A stretch of 64,000 nt of DNA, taken from Alphaproteobacteria bacterium. GTDB lineage: Bacteria; Pseudomonadota; Alphaproteobacteria; Micavibrionales; Micavibrionaceae. A model generated the notes under the pieces. That model was not told the origin of the DNA. It ran no database searches and saw only the letters and a list, made by a program, of their open reading frames with translations. The stretch lies in NCBI GenBank assembly GCA_023384135.1, contig JAHDXS010000003.1, positions 62,001 to 126,000 on the forward strand, in the 5' to 3' direction. Within the stretch, counting starts at the first letter, position 1. Each line of letters starts with the position of its first letter. Shown in pieces: positions 8,503 through 17,698 of the stretch. The position numbers and the translations under genes were made by a program.

Positions 8503-10740
8503 ATGAGTATTTCCAAGCTAAAAATTTCACAAAAACTGCCTTTGATGTTTGTCCTCTTCGCCGCGCTTTCCGCGGGGGTAACCAGTTATTTCGTCGTCAA
8601 AAAGGCCTCGGCCGACGCGCTGCAGGCAACAGAGCATGCGCTGGTCAATCAGGGGCAGGCGAAGTCGGTGGCGCTCAGCAACTATCTCGCTTCGATCAGC
8701 GAGGATCTCAAGATCACCGCAAGCAGCGATCTCGTGCGCAAGGCCCTGCAGGATTTTCAGGCCGGTTGGAAAGACCTCGCCTTCAATCAGTCTGAGCGCC
8801 TTCAGGCGCTCTATATTAATGTGGACAACATAAAGGGTCGCAACCCGCACCCGATCGGGAAAAAAGACGCGTGGCACGGGCCGGAAGAGGGTACCCTCTA
8901 CGACCAGTTCCACCGCACGTACCACCCGTGGTTCCGCAAAATGCTTCAAACCCGTGAATATTATGACATCTTCCTGTTCGATCCAGAGGGCAATCTGGTC
9001 TACACCGTATTCAAGGAGTTGGACTACGCGACCAATATGAACACCGGCCCTTGGAAAGACACCGATCTCGCCAATGCCTTCCGGGCTGCGCGCGATAATC
9101 CTAAGGAAGATGCCCAGAATTTTTTTGACTTCCGCCCCTACAAGCCCAGCTACGACGCGCCGGCCAGCTTCATCTCCCAGCCGATCCTGAATCCGGATGG
9201 CAGCTTCGCGGGCGTCTTGGTGTTCCAGATGCCCATCGGCCGCCTGAACGCGATTATGAAGGGCGTCGCCGCCGAAGAAACCGAAGGCGCTGAGAAGAAG
9301 GCGGTCATAGCCTCCTACATCGTCGGTAAAGACGGCTTGATGCGCAGCGACTCAATCTACGCACCTGAGGGGACCTCGACCATTTTGCAGGCCAAGATCG
9401 AGGGCGCAAACGTCCTTGCGGCCTTCGAAGGGCAAACCGGAAACGTCATCCAACCCGACTATCGTGGGGTAGAGGTCGTTTCGGCCTATAGCTACCTCGA
9501 TTTCTTGGGAACGCGTTGGGCCATCCTCTCCGAGGAGACAATTGAAGACGTCATGATCCCGATCAAGGACATGCAGAAATCCGCAATGCTCGTGACGCTG
9601 GCCATTCTGGCGGTCGTCTCGGCAGCGGGCCTCTATGTGGCGCGCCGGATTTCGGCACCCATAAGCAAGATGTCAACGGCCATGGAAGATCTGGCCCGCG
9701 GCAACTTCGATGTCGAAATCCCGGGCCGTGAGCGCGGGGACGAAATCGGCACGATGGCCGCTTCCGTTCAGGTCTTTAAGGAAAACGGTCTTGAAGCCAA
9801 GCGCCTCAAGGACGCGCAGGAAGAGAACGAGCGCCGCGCGGCTATAGAAAAGCGCCGCATGATGCACGAACTGGCCGACCAGTTCGACAAGGAAGTCGGC
9901 AGCGCCATCCAGAATCTCGCCGTGGCGGCGGAAAAACTGCAGGAATCCGCGCGCACGATGGCCGGAACGGCCCGCGAGGCGCAAGAGGCCAGTTCCTCCG
10001 TGGCGTCCGCAGCCGAGGAAACCAGCGCCAACGCGGCAACGGTGGCCTCCGCGACCGAGGAAATGACCGCCAGCGCAAAGGAGATCTCTCACCAGATCAC
10101 CGACGTGGCGGCCAAGGCCAATCAGGCTTCGGGCAACGCATCGCGCACCAGCGCCGAGGTCGATCAGCTCAACAGCCTTGTCAATAACATCGGCGAGGTC
10201 GTCGTCGCCATCAAGGACATTGCGGAGCAGACCAACCTTCTGGCCCTGAACGCAACGATCGAGGCCGCAAGGGCCGGGGAGGCCGGTAAGGGCTTCGCCG
10301 TCGTGGCGGACGAGGTCAAGAAACTGGCCAACGAAACAGCCAAAAAGACTGAGGAAATCGAAACTCGGATCACCGAGATCCAGAAGGCGACCGGAGCGGC
10401 CGTGCGCGCGATGCAGGAAATCATCAAGGATATTGCAGGCATCGACGCAAGCTCGGCCGGAACCGCAGGAGCCGTGGAGGAACAAAACGCCGTTATTTCG
10501 GAAATTACCCGGAATATCGACGAAGTCTCCGAAGCCTCCCAGCAGGTCTCGAACATCATCCTCAACGTCCAGACGGCAGCCAACGAAACAGGCAACGCCG
10601 CGCAGATGCTGAATACCTCTGCGGATGATATCGCCAGTTTGGCGGATAACCTTGAGAGATCGGTGTCAGCCTTCCTGAACCGCATCCGCGATGATAACCA
10701 GGGCCAGTCCGCCGCAGAAAGCTATCAAAAGGCGGCTTAA
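8503..10740 (+). CDS. Methyl-accepting chemotaxis protein with periplasmic Cache sensor
   Basis: A 745-residue transmembrane chemoreceptor. TM1 is at about 13-33 ([19 protein letters not shown]) and TM2 at about 360-382 ([19 protein letters not shown]). The roughly 320-residue periplasmic part between them has the look of a double Cache ligand-binding domain ([16 protein letters not shown], then [17 protein letters not shown]). A HAMP domain follows ([21 protein letters not shown]...), then a long signalling coiled coil whose hairpin tip [19 protein letters not shown] is near residues 572-590. GAGGG precedes the ATG. No CheB/CheR or other che gene is nearby, so it is an orphan receptor working with distant signalling genes. 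It likely controls flagellar motility, consistent with flgK/flgL in the same window. Ligand unknown. Confidence 0.93.
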   Translation: MSISKLKISQKLPLMFVLFAALSAGVTSYFVVKKASADALQATEHALVNQGQAKSVALSNYLASISEDLKITASSDLVRKALQDFQAGWKDLAFNQSERLQALYINVDNIKGRNPHPIGKKDAWHGPEEGTLYDQFHRTYHPWFRKMLQTREYYDIFLFDPEGNLVYTVFKELDYATNMNTGPWKDTDLANAFRAARDNPKEDAQNFFDFRPYKPSYDAPASFISQPILNPDGSFAGVLVFQMPIGRLNAIMKGVAAEETEGAEKKAVIASYIVGKDGLMRSDSIYAPEGTSTILQAKIEGANVLAAFEGQTGNVIQPDYRGVEVVSAYSYLDFLGTRWAILSEETIEDVMIPIKDMQKSAMLVTLAILAVVSAAGLYVARRISAPISKMSTAMEDLARGNFDVEIPGRERGDEIGTMAASVQVFKENGLEAKRLKDAQEENERRAAIEKRRMMHELADQFDKEVGSAIQNLAVAAEKLQESARTMAGTAREAQEASSSVASAAEETSANAATVASATEEMTASAKEISHQITDVAAKANQASGNASRTSAEVDQLNSLVNNIGEVVVAIKDIAEQTNLLALNATIEAARAGEAGKGFAVVADEVKKLANETAKKTEEIETRITEIQKATGAAVRAMQEIIKDIAGIDASSAGTAGAVEEQNAVISEITRNIDEVSEASQQVSNIILNVQTAANETGNAAQMLNTSADDIASLADNLERSVSAFLNRIRDDNQGQSAAESYQKAA

Positions 10741-10768
10741 GGGCGAGGCCCAAAGACCATGAAGTCTC

Positions 10769-10797
10769 AAAGGGGCGGCGGCTTTAGCCGCCCTTTT
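10769..10797 (+). terminator. Rho-independent terminator after the chemoreceptor
   Basis: AAAGGGGCGGC and GCCGCCCTTTT form an 11-bp stem (one G-U) around a 7-base loop, ending in four Ts. It rules out the longer upstream start (10759) for the next gene, which would begin inside this hairpin. Confidence 0.85.
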
Positions 10798-10884
10798 CCA
10801 TATCAAGATATGGGCCTGACACCTTTAGGCCCCAAACCCGATAAGCAAGTTGAAAAATTCTGCCAATCGTGCGATGATCGACCT

Positions 10885-11616
10885 ATGAAAAAGAGCTCCC
10901 GTTTTCTGTTTTGTTTGAGTGTGTTGTGTGTCACTGCGTTGCTCTCGCCCCCCTCCTGGGCGCAGCAGCAAAAAGGCCAGTATGTGCCCGCCCCCGTTAC
11001 GCCGCCGGAAGAGGGGCTTCCACCCACCGTCCCGCGCATATTCTCATCTAAGGTGACCAGTGTAAGACAGGCGGAAAAGCTTGACCTGAAATACCACGAC
11101 CTAACCATCGTTCTTAATGGTTATGCGGAGCTGGATGCAAGCTATCGCCAAAGGATGTTTGAGCAGATTCAGCCATTCAAATTCCAGGTCACAAGGCGCA
11201 AGGAAGAGTTCTCTAAAGACATAGAAGATGCCAAGCGCGCCCTTAAGGACAATTACAAGAAAACAAAAAGCCTGATCGAAGGCTTCCAGAAAGAATTGGA
11301 CGAGCAGTCGAAATTTTACACGGAAGCCGAGCGCGAGACGATCAGAGCGACCGGAGAGCAGGCGATCAAATCCTTCGAAAAGAAAAGCGGCGAGTATTTC
11401 AAACTCCAGGCTAACTTTATTAAAACCTACAGCCAGCTTATCCGCTTTATCCTCGCGAACGGCGGCAGCTATTATTATGATAGTGGCCGCAAGGGCGTGG
11501 CATTTTACAACCCGGGTCACTACAACACGTTTGTAAAGTATGTGGACGACCTGAAAAAGATCGACTTCGATCAGGCTCAGCTCATCAAATCTTTTGCCGC
11601 AGGCCCGCCGCTCTGA
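10885..11616 (+). CDS. Secreted hypothetical protein, helical
   Basis: A 243-residue protein starting at the ATG at 10885, with a clear Sec signal peptide (MKKSSRFLFCLSVLCVTALL...SWA) and probable cleavage before QQQKG. The mature part begins with a Pro-rich stretch (VPAPVTPPEEGLPPTVP) and continues as long charged helices (EEFSKDIEDAKRALKDNYKKTKSLIEGFQKELDEQ broken up here only for description) typical of a periplasmic coiled coil. The C-terminal part has GGSYYYDSGRKGVAFYNPGHY, an aromatic block. An upstream in-frame start at 10759 lies inside the terminator of the preceding gene and is rejected. I do not recognise a family. Likely periplasmic; function unknown. Confidence 0.75.
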   Translation: MKKSSRFLFCLSVLCVTALLSPPSWAQQQKGQYVPAPVTPPEEGLPPTVPRIFSSKVTSVRQAEKLDLKYHDLTIVLNGYAELDASYRQRMFEQIQPFKFQVTRRKEEFSKDIEDAKRALKDNYKKTKSLIEGFQKELDEQSKFYTEAERETIRATGEQAIKSFEKKSGEYFKLQANFIKTYSQLIRFILANGGSYYYDSGRKGVAFYNPGHYNTFVKYVDDLKKIDFDQAQLIKSFAAGPPL

Positions 11617-11696
11617 TTGGCAAGCTGTCCAAATTTGGCATCTAAAAACCGCAAACCTCTGCCGCGGCCCCTTTTCAGTGAAACCCGTATCAGGAT

Positions 11697-12989
11697 TTAT
11701 GGCTCCGGATGATCGAGCGGAAGCTCGCCCTGCCTGTCGTGATGCGCGTCGTCCGCCTCACGGCCTTCATCTTCATGAGTATCGCGCTGAACCTTGCTGC
11801 GTGAGGGGTGTTTCTGGCCGACGCTCTGTCCGGCGAGCGCCGCGATTTTATGACCCATTTCCGCTCGATGCGTGCGTAACAACGCATCCTTGGCCACGAA
11901 CGTGTCGGCAAAATACTTAAAAGGGCCGGACGCCGCGCTGGCGCTGGAAAAGTTGATAAACGACCAGCCGGCATCGCCCTTGAGGCCGTTATAGACACCC
12001 TGCGCCACAGAGGCGCTGATAAAAACGCCCTGAATCACGGCAAGCTGTAAAAACTTGAGCCGCTCCTTGGCCAATTCCTGATACTGCGCGTCAATGTGCA
12101 GGCTTTCCTCGAGGATCTTGGGGTCAAGCGCCTCCGGATTCTGCTCCTCCATCCCCTCGATAACGACCTCGGACAAATCGAACGGCTGACTCTCCGGTCC
12201 GCCTTCTTGCGCACGGTAATCGTCCCACAGTCCTTTTTTATGATCCCGGCGGATCTCATTGCTGCCGGTGATCTTAAGATGAGCCAGCCGCACAGAAACC
12301 GCCGCCGCCCGCACCGCCGACATAAAGATCTGCCCGACATTCATCGGGTTGCGCCAGTAGGCATTCCTGAAGGTCTGCGTCAGGGCATGGCTGGCGTCAT
12401 GCCCGAACGTGGCCAGCGTGTCCGCGATTCTTTTGGCGGTCGTGACATCCGTGTTGGCCACGCGGTCGCCGATCTCATAAACCTCCATAAGCTTGAGCGT
12501 TCGCGCACAGGTTTCCGCGTCCACCTTGATATCCGGCACACGCTCAAGCTCAAGGCCGGCCTTATGCAGAACGTTGGAATCGCGGCTTTTCTTGTATTCA
12601 TCCAGAAGGCTCAGCGCACTTTTGAGCCGCCCTTCCTCTCGCACGCCCTCTTTATGGATGTGCGTGAGAAGGTAAATGGCCGCGCTGGCCGAAATATAGG
12701 CGAACAGTCCATGCTCGATCGGCGCCAAAGACGCATCGGCAATGGCCACGTAACTTGACTTGCCGACCTCGACGAACGACGCGGCGTCCGAAAGCGCCTC
12801 GTCGGTGAATTCTTGCCCGGCCCGTTTTTTCTGCTGATCCGAATGAATGATCGCGCCGGCAAGCGCCTTGAGCGGCGGAAGATCCTGCTCCCGAACGTCG
12901 TGACCGACGGGAATCCAGTGCACGGAAACGGGCTTGCCGCCTGCTCCGGCGTCCTTTTGCTGTTCGCTCTGGCTGTGCTCGGTCGTCAT
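11697..12989 (-). CDS. Hypothetical protein with two hydrophobic helices
   Basis: A 430-residue protein that I do not recognise. The N-terminus is Gln/Gly-rich; a hydrophobic stretch GLFAYISASAAIYLLTHI lies near residue 95 and a second, KFLQLAVIQGVFISASVAQGVYNGL, near 320. Between them are charged helices, one with FGHDASHALTQTFRNAYW. The last 40 residues are highly charged with many His, Asp and Arg (HEDEGREADDAHHDRQ), similar in style to the tail of the glycosyltransferase at 3650-4909. The 107-residue gene 14 bases upstream on the same strand is probably co-transcribed. Could be a membrane-associated or pore-like protein, but no motif supports a specific role. Confidence 0.65.
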   Translation of the reverse strand: MTTEHSQSEQQKDAGAGGKPVSVHWIPVGHDVREQDLPPLKALAGAIIHSDQQKKRAGQEFTDEALSDAASFVEVGKSSYVAIADASLAPIEHGLFAYISASAAIYLLTHIHKEGVREEGRLKSALSLLDEYKKSRDSNVLHKAGLELERVPDIKVDAETCARTLKLMEVYEIGDRVANTDVTTAKRIADTLATFGHDASHALTQTFRNAYWRNPMNVGQIFMSAVRAAAVSVRLAHLKITGSNEIRRDHKKGLWDDYRAQEGGPESQPFDLSEVVIEGMEEQNPEALDPKILEESLHIDAQYQELAKERLKFLQLAVIQGVFISASVAQGVYNGLKGDAGWSFINFSSASAASGPFKYFADTFVAKDALLRTHRAEMGHKIAALAGQSVGQKHPSRSKVQRDTHEDEGREADDAHHDRQGELPLDHPEP

Positions 12990-13003
12990 TTACGGCTCCG
13001 GGC

Positions 13004-13327
13004 TCAGGTCGTGCCGAAATCAAGGCTGGGCTGTTCAGGTTCGCCAGCGCTGTAGAGCAGATCAAACGCTTCCCGGACATGTTCTGGAACATCTCCAGAG
13101 CCTTTCTCCGTGACCTGCCCTTTGAACGCGCTGATCAGACTGGGCAGATTGACCGTATCGCCACGACTCTGCACACCGCGAACGGCCTCCCGAATGGCCT
13201 CATGCTGGGCCTGTGGGGCCGCGATCACGGCCCAGCCCTGCCTGTGGCTTCTATCTCGTGCCCGGATATACGCAAAGGGAACGGCCTGATCGTGATCCAC
13301 CGGATTATCTCTCTCGACTGCAACCAT
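13004..13327 (-). CDS. Small hypothetical protein
   Basis: A 107-residue soluble protein with no recognised motif. It has a basic N-terminal half (YIRARDRSHRQGWAVI), a helical middle (QHEAIREAVRGVQSRGD) and an acidic C-terminus. Its stop is 14 bases before the ATG of the 430-residue gene downstream, so the two probably form one operon. The encoded start is an ATG at 13327; the ribosome binding site is weak. A partner role for the downstream protein is a guess from spacing only. Confidence 0.55.
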   Translation of the reverse strand: MVAVERDNPVDHDQAVPFAYIRARDRSHRQGWAVIAAPQAQHEAIREAVRGVQSRGDTVNLPSLISAFKGQVTEKGSGDVPEHVREAFDLLYSAGEPEQPSLDFGTT

Positions 13328-13390
13328 AATCTATCACCCGAATTTCTTGTTATTTAGGGCATTATACCAAAAAGCCGGGCAGGGGGCGCA

Positions 13391-13426
13391 AACAAAAAAA
13401 CGCCCCTCTAAACGGCTCAGAGGGCC
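13391..13426 (-). terminator. Minus-strand rho-independent terminator
   Basis: Read on the minus strand, GGCCCTCT pairs with AGAGGGGC (six clean pairs plus one after a mismatch) and is followed by GTTTTTTT. No convincing minus-strand gene lies just upstream in the 150 bases before the tRNA. It may end read-through from the recombinase, an older gene displaced by the island, or a small RNA. Confidence 0.65.
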
Positions 13427-13523
13427 TCTTGGAAGAATTTTGCCATAAACGCAGGTCCGCGGTAAAGGTTTTCAGGCGAAAACCCGGCTTTTTTGATTTT
13501 TTTTCGCAAAACGCTTCAAAGAC

Positions 13524-13552
13524 TTGAAATCGCGGATCGTTTCGCGTAATGT
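13524..13552 (+). promoter_or_regulatory. Sigma-70 promoter of tRNA-Arg
   Basis: TTGAAA (13524-13529), a 17-base spacer and TAATGT (13547-13552), with the tRNA beginning 29 bases after the -10. The discriminator just after the -10 is CCCCCC, the GC-rich type known for stringently controlled stable-RNA promoters. Confidence 0.65.
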
Positions 13553-13581
13553 CCCCCCACTTCAAGGGTACCTTACATTGC

Positions 13582-15197
<1,616 letters not shown>

Positions 15198-15746
15198 GGG
15201 TTCACCCTAACGCACTTCACGGGATCAAGACGAGCATGAGAATCGGAGAATGAAAACGATCCACAAATCAGGGTTCGAACTTCATCCTCTGGGGTCATTT
15301 TGTAATACAGAGCGCTTTTTGTAGTACGCGCCCGGTTTGCCAATCAGGCGCACCGCAAGGTGTGCGTTGTAGTACAACGCCCCCTTGGCAAGGGAGGCCC
15401 GCTAGCGCGCCTCCCGTTGCATCCCTCCCGGCCTGTGGCGCTCATCCGGCATTGAGCCAGACCGCGCCAGCAATCGTTTCGCCGATTGACCCCGAGCGGG
15501 AGACTTCGCTCTCCCTGCACCCATCGCTCAGGGGCTGCCGCGCCCCCTGAACCCCACTCGTCAGGGTATTGGCCCCCGACACCCGCCAGTCAGAGGAGCG
15601 CTCCTGCTCCTCCGACACCTCCATGACCGAGGGAGACTTCGCTCTCCCTCTGGACACCCTACGACCAAAGGGCTTTGCGCCCCTTGGAACCCCTGAACAG
15701 GGCTGGATACCCAATTCGATACCCGCAAATACCCATAAACCTTGGC
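15198..15746. other. Gene-free hairpin- and repeat-rich segment of the island
   Basis: No convincing gene. Near the recombinase start are three copies of a TTGTA(A/G)TAC motif (15300-15308, 15319-15327, 15367-15375); the third is embedded in the palindrome GTTGT-AGT-ACAAC (15366-15378). Further on are several hairpins. A 19-base sequence, GGGAGACTTCGCTCTCCCT, occurs identically at 15498-15516 and 15631-15649 and folds into a 6-8 bp stem. Others are AAGGGC...GCCCCTT near 15668-15685 and an AGGAGCGCTCCTGCTCCTCC block near 15594-15613. Such clustered hairpins are typical of plasmid or integrative-element backbones. Confidence 0.6.
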
Positions 15747-15845
15747 CTTGCGGCGAATATTGGTCACAATCTCCGCATTTTGTGCGGAGATTGCTCTTGC
15801 GGCTTGCGGTGAATATCGGCTATAATCTCCGCAAGAGGTGCGGAG
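15747..15845 (+). promoter_or_regulatory. Duplicated operator and promoter of the Fic gene
   Basis: A 56-base unit is tandemly duplicated. CTTGCGG(C/T)GAATAT... starts at 15747 and again at 15803, with 26 of the first 31 bases identical. Each copy ends in a palindrome CTCCGCA-N5-TGCGGAG (15771-15789 and 15827-15845); the first extends to perfect 11-bp arms. A promoter fits between them: TTGCGG at 15797-15802, 18-base spacer, TATAAT at 15821-15826. The downstream operator would cover the transcription start and abuts the ATG at 15847, so repression, probably by the Fic protein's own C-terminal winged helix, is likely (inference). Confidence 0.65.
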
Positions 15846-15846
15846 A

Positions 15847-16956
15847 ATGCTGACTTATATCCATGAATTGCAAGATTGGCCGCGTTTCCGATGGGACGAA
15901 GCGGCGCTGGCTCAGCGCCTTGCGCCTGTGCGCCATCGGCAAGGGCGATTGATCGGGCGCATGGAGGCGTTGGGCTTTGACCTCCGCGCGGAGGCCGTTC
16001 TCGCGACCCTCACCGAGGATGTTCTCAAGTCCAGCGAGATCGAGGGTGAGATACTCGATAAAGAACAAGTCCGGTCGTCCATCGCGCGGCGGCTTGGGAT
16101 GGATATCGGCGCGCTTGCCCCGGCTGACCGGAATGTCGAAGGCGTCGTGGAGATGATGCTCGACGCCACGCAGAAATTTCAAGCGCCGCTCACCGACGAA
16201 CGCCTCTTTGCATGGCACGCCGCTCTGTTCCCAACCGGGCGCAGCGGCATGAGCAAAATCATCGTTGGGGCGTGGCGTGACGACCGCGCAGGCCCGATGC
16301 AGGTTATCTCCGGCCCCATCGGGCGCGAGCGGGTCCATTACGAAGCGCCCAAAGCGTCTCGCCTTAAATCTGAAATGGCTGCCTTCCTGAAATGGTTTGG
16401 CAAAGACACCGCACACGATCCGGTGCTCAAGGCCGCGCTGGCGCATTTGTGGTTTGTCACCATCCACCCGTTTGACGATGGAAACGGGCGGATTGCGCGC
16501 GCCATCGCGGATATGGCGCTGGCGCGATCCGAGCAAAGCCCGCAGCGCTTCTACAGCATGTCCGCGCAAATCCGTCTGGAGCGCAACGCCTATTACGACG
16601 TTCTCGAAGCCACGCAGAAGGGCGATCTGGATATCACCGCATGGCTGGAGTGGTTTCTGGCCTGCCTAGATCGCGCCATCGAAGGGGCCGAGCAGACGCT
16701 TTCAGGCGTCATTCAAAAGGCGCGGTTCTGGGAGACCTTCAAAGATCATCCGCTCAATGAGCGCCAGCGCAAAGTCATCAATCGGCTGCTGGACGGGTTT
16801 GAAGGTAAGCTCACATCTTCCAAATGGGCGGCGCTTACAAAGTCCTCGCCGGATACCGCCTTGCGCGATATCAACGACCTCATCAGCAAGGGCATTCTCG
16901 TGCGCGAGCCGGGCGGCGGTCGAAACACCAGCTATGCGCTGGCTCCGATTGATTAG
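15847..16956 (+). CDS. Fic family protein, N-terminally self-inhibited, with winged-helix C-terminus
   Basis: A 369-residue Fic enzyme of the DUF4172-containing type; Fic proteins usually transfer AMP from ATP to a target protein. Residues 1-90 form the helical N-terminal domain with SSEIEGE at 62-68, which matches the (S/T)xxxE(G/N) inhibitory motif of class II Fic proteins. The active site HPFDDGNGRIAR begins at His207 and is complete, as is the upstream beta-hairpin (GAWRDDRAGPMQVISG). Residues from about 300 look like a winged-helix DNA-binding domain (NERQRKVINRLLDGFEG...SPDTALRDINDLISKGIL). The ATG at 15847 is chosen; an in-frame GTG at 15838 lies inside the operator. Island-borne, with its own duplicated operator, so it is probably autoregulated. 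Confidence 0.9.
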   Translation: MLTYIHELQDWPRFRWDEAALAQRLAPVRHRQGRLIGRMEALGFDLRAEAVLATLTEDVLKSSEIEGEILDKEQVRSSIARRLGMDIGALAPADRNVEGVVEMMLDATQKFQAPLTDERLFAWHAALFPTGRSGMSKIIVGAWRDDRAGPMQVISGPIGRERVHYEAPKASRLKSEMAAFLKWFGKDTAHDPVLKAALAHLWFVTIHPFDDGNGRIARAIADMALARSEQSPQRFYSMSAQIRLERNAYYDVLEATQKGDLDITAWLEWFLACLDRAIEGAEQTLSGVIQKARFWETFKDHPLNERQRKVINRLLDGFEGKLTSSKWAALTKSSPDTALRDINDLISKGILVREPGGGRNTSYALAPID

Positions 16957-17018
16957 CGGCTTTTTGTAATTCAGTATAATTTGAGACAATCACTATTACC
17001 GAACCGGACAATTCTGCC

Positions 17019-17675
17019 TTGCATAAATCCTTGAAGCAAATCCCTACTAGAATACTCGACACAGCGAGAGGTGCCCTAGCGCAAGCTAATACTCATGCTG
17101 TGTATCTCGATCCAGGAAATGAGCACTGGGGCCAAATGGGCGTACTTCATGCAGCCTTAGCTGGTGAGCTATTCTTGAAGGCAATCATCGCAAAAGAGCA
17201 TCCTCTGCTCATATTTCGTGATCTTAACAATCTCGATCAACCACAAAATGTGGAAATAAGTCTCAACGAGATCATAGAAAATGGACGGACCTACAATTTT
17301 GAACATCTACCACGCTTGTTGTGGGTCGCCACAGGCGAGCGCATCGCCGATCCGAGCAGTTTCGAGAAAATCCGTAAGGCACGGAACTCAATTCAACATT
17401 TTTGTTCGCCAGAGGGCATAGATCTGCGTGCGCTATCGCTCGAATTTTTATACAAAAACATCGATCCTCTGATCTACAAGCACTTCGGGATATATTCGAT
17501 TGAGTATCACGAAGATCCCTCCGTGGGCTACGACTATGTCGTGTCATGCCTGATTGCGCATGAGCTGCGGTTTTCCATCCCGCCTGACTTTGAAGTCACT
17601 GAAATTCATCTGGATACTGAATTGTCAAAAGCGAGCAAGAGCTATCAAGATTGGTTTGCCCGCGAGGCGCCATGA
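17019..17675 (+). CDS. HEPN domain protein
   Basis: A 218-residue soluble protein. The helix HAALAGELFLKAIIAKEHPLL (residues about 44-64) and KIRKARNSIQHF (118-128) give the typical HEPN two-helix pattern. R122 and H127 form the R-x4-H ribonuclease motif. The C-terminal third (from about 160) has no recognised motif. Only a TTG at 17019 opens the frame before an in-frame stop at 16977, and no strong ribosome binding site is present, so the start is uncertain. It follows the Fic gene by 62 bases and is convergent with the GHKL-nuclease gene, 23 bases away. HEPN proteins are commonly RNase toxins or abortive-infection effectors. No cognate nucleotidyltransferase antitoxin is next to it. Confidence 0.6.
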   Translation: MHKSLKQIPTRILDTARGALAQANTHAVYLDPGNEHWGQMGVLHAALAGELFLKAIIAKEHPLLIFRDLNNLDQPQNVEISLNEIIENGRTYNFEHLPRLLWVATGERIADPSSFEKIRKARNSIQHFCSPEGIDLRALSLEFLYKNIDPLIYKHFGIYSIEYHEDPSVGYDYVVSCLIAHELRFSIPPDFEVTEIHLDTELSKASKSYQDWFAREAP

Positions 17676-17698
17676 AGCAGTTGTGCTCATGGCGCACG

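Noticed and set aside
13362-13565. 67-codon minus-strand frame before tRNA-Arg
   Set aside because: It spans the terminator and the tRNA promoter, so it is not a plausible gene.
15362-15550. 62-codon frame in the hairpin-rich segment
   Set aside because: It runs through several hairpins and repeats; composition is that of non-coding repeats.
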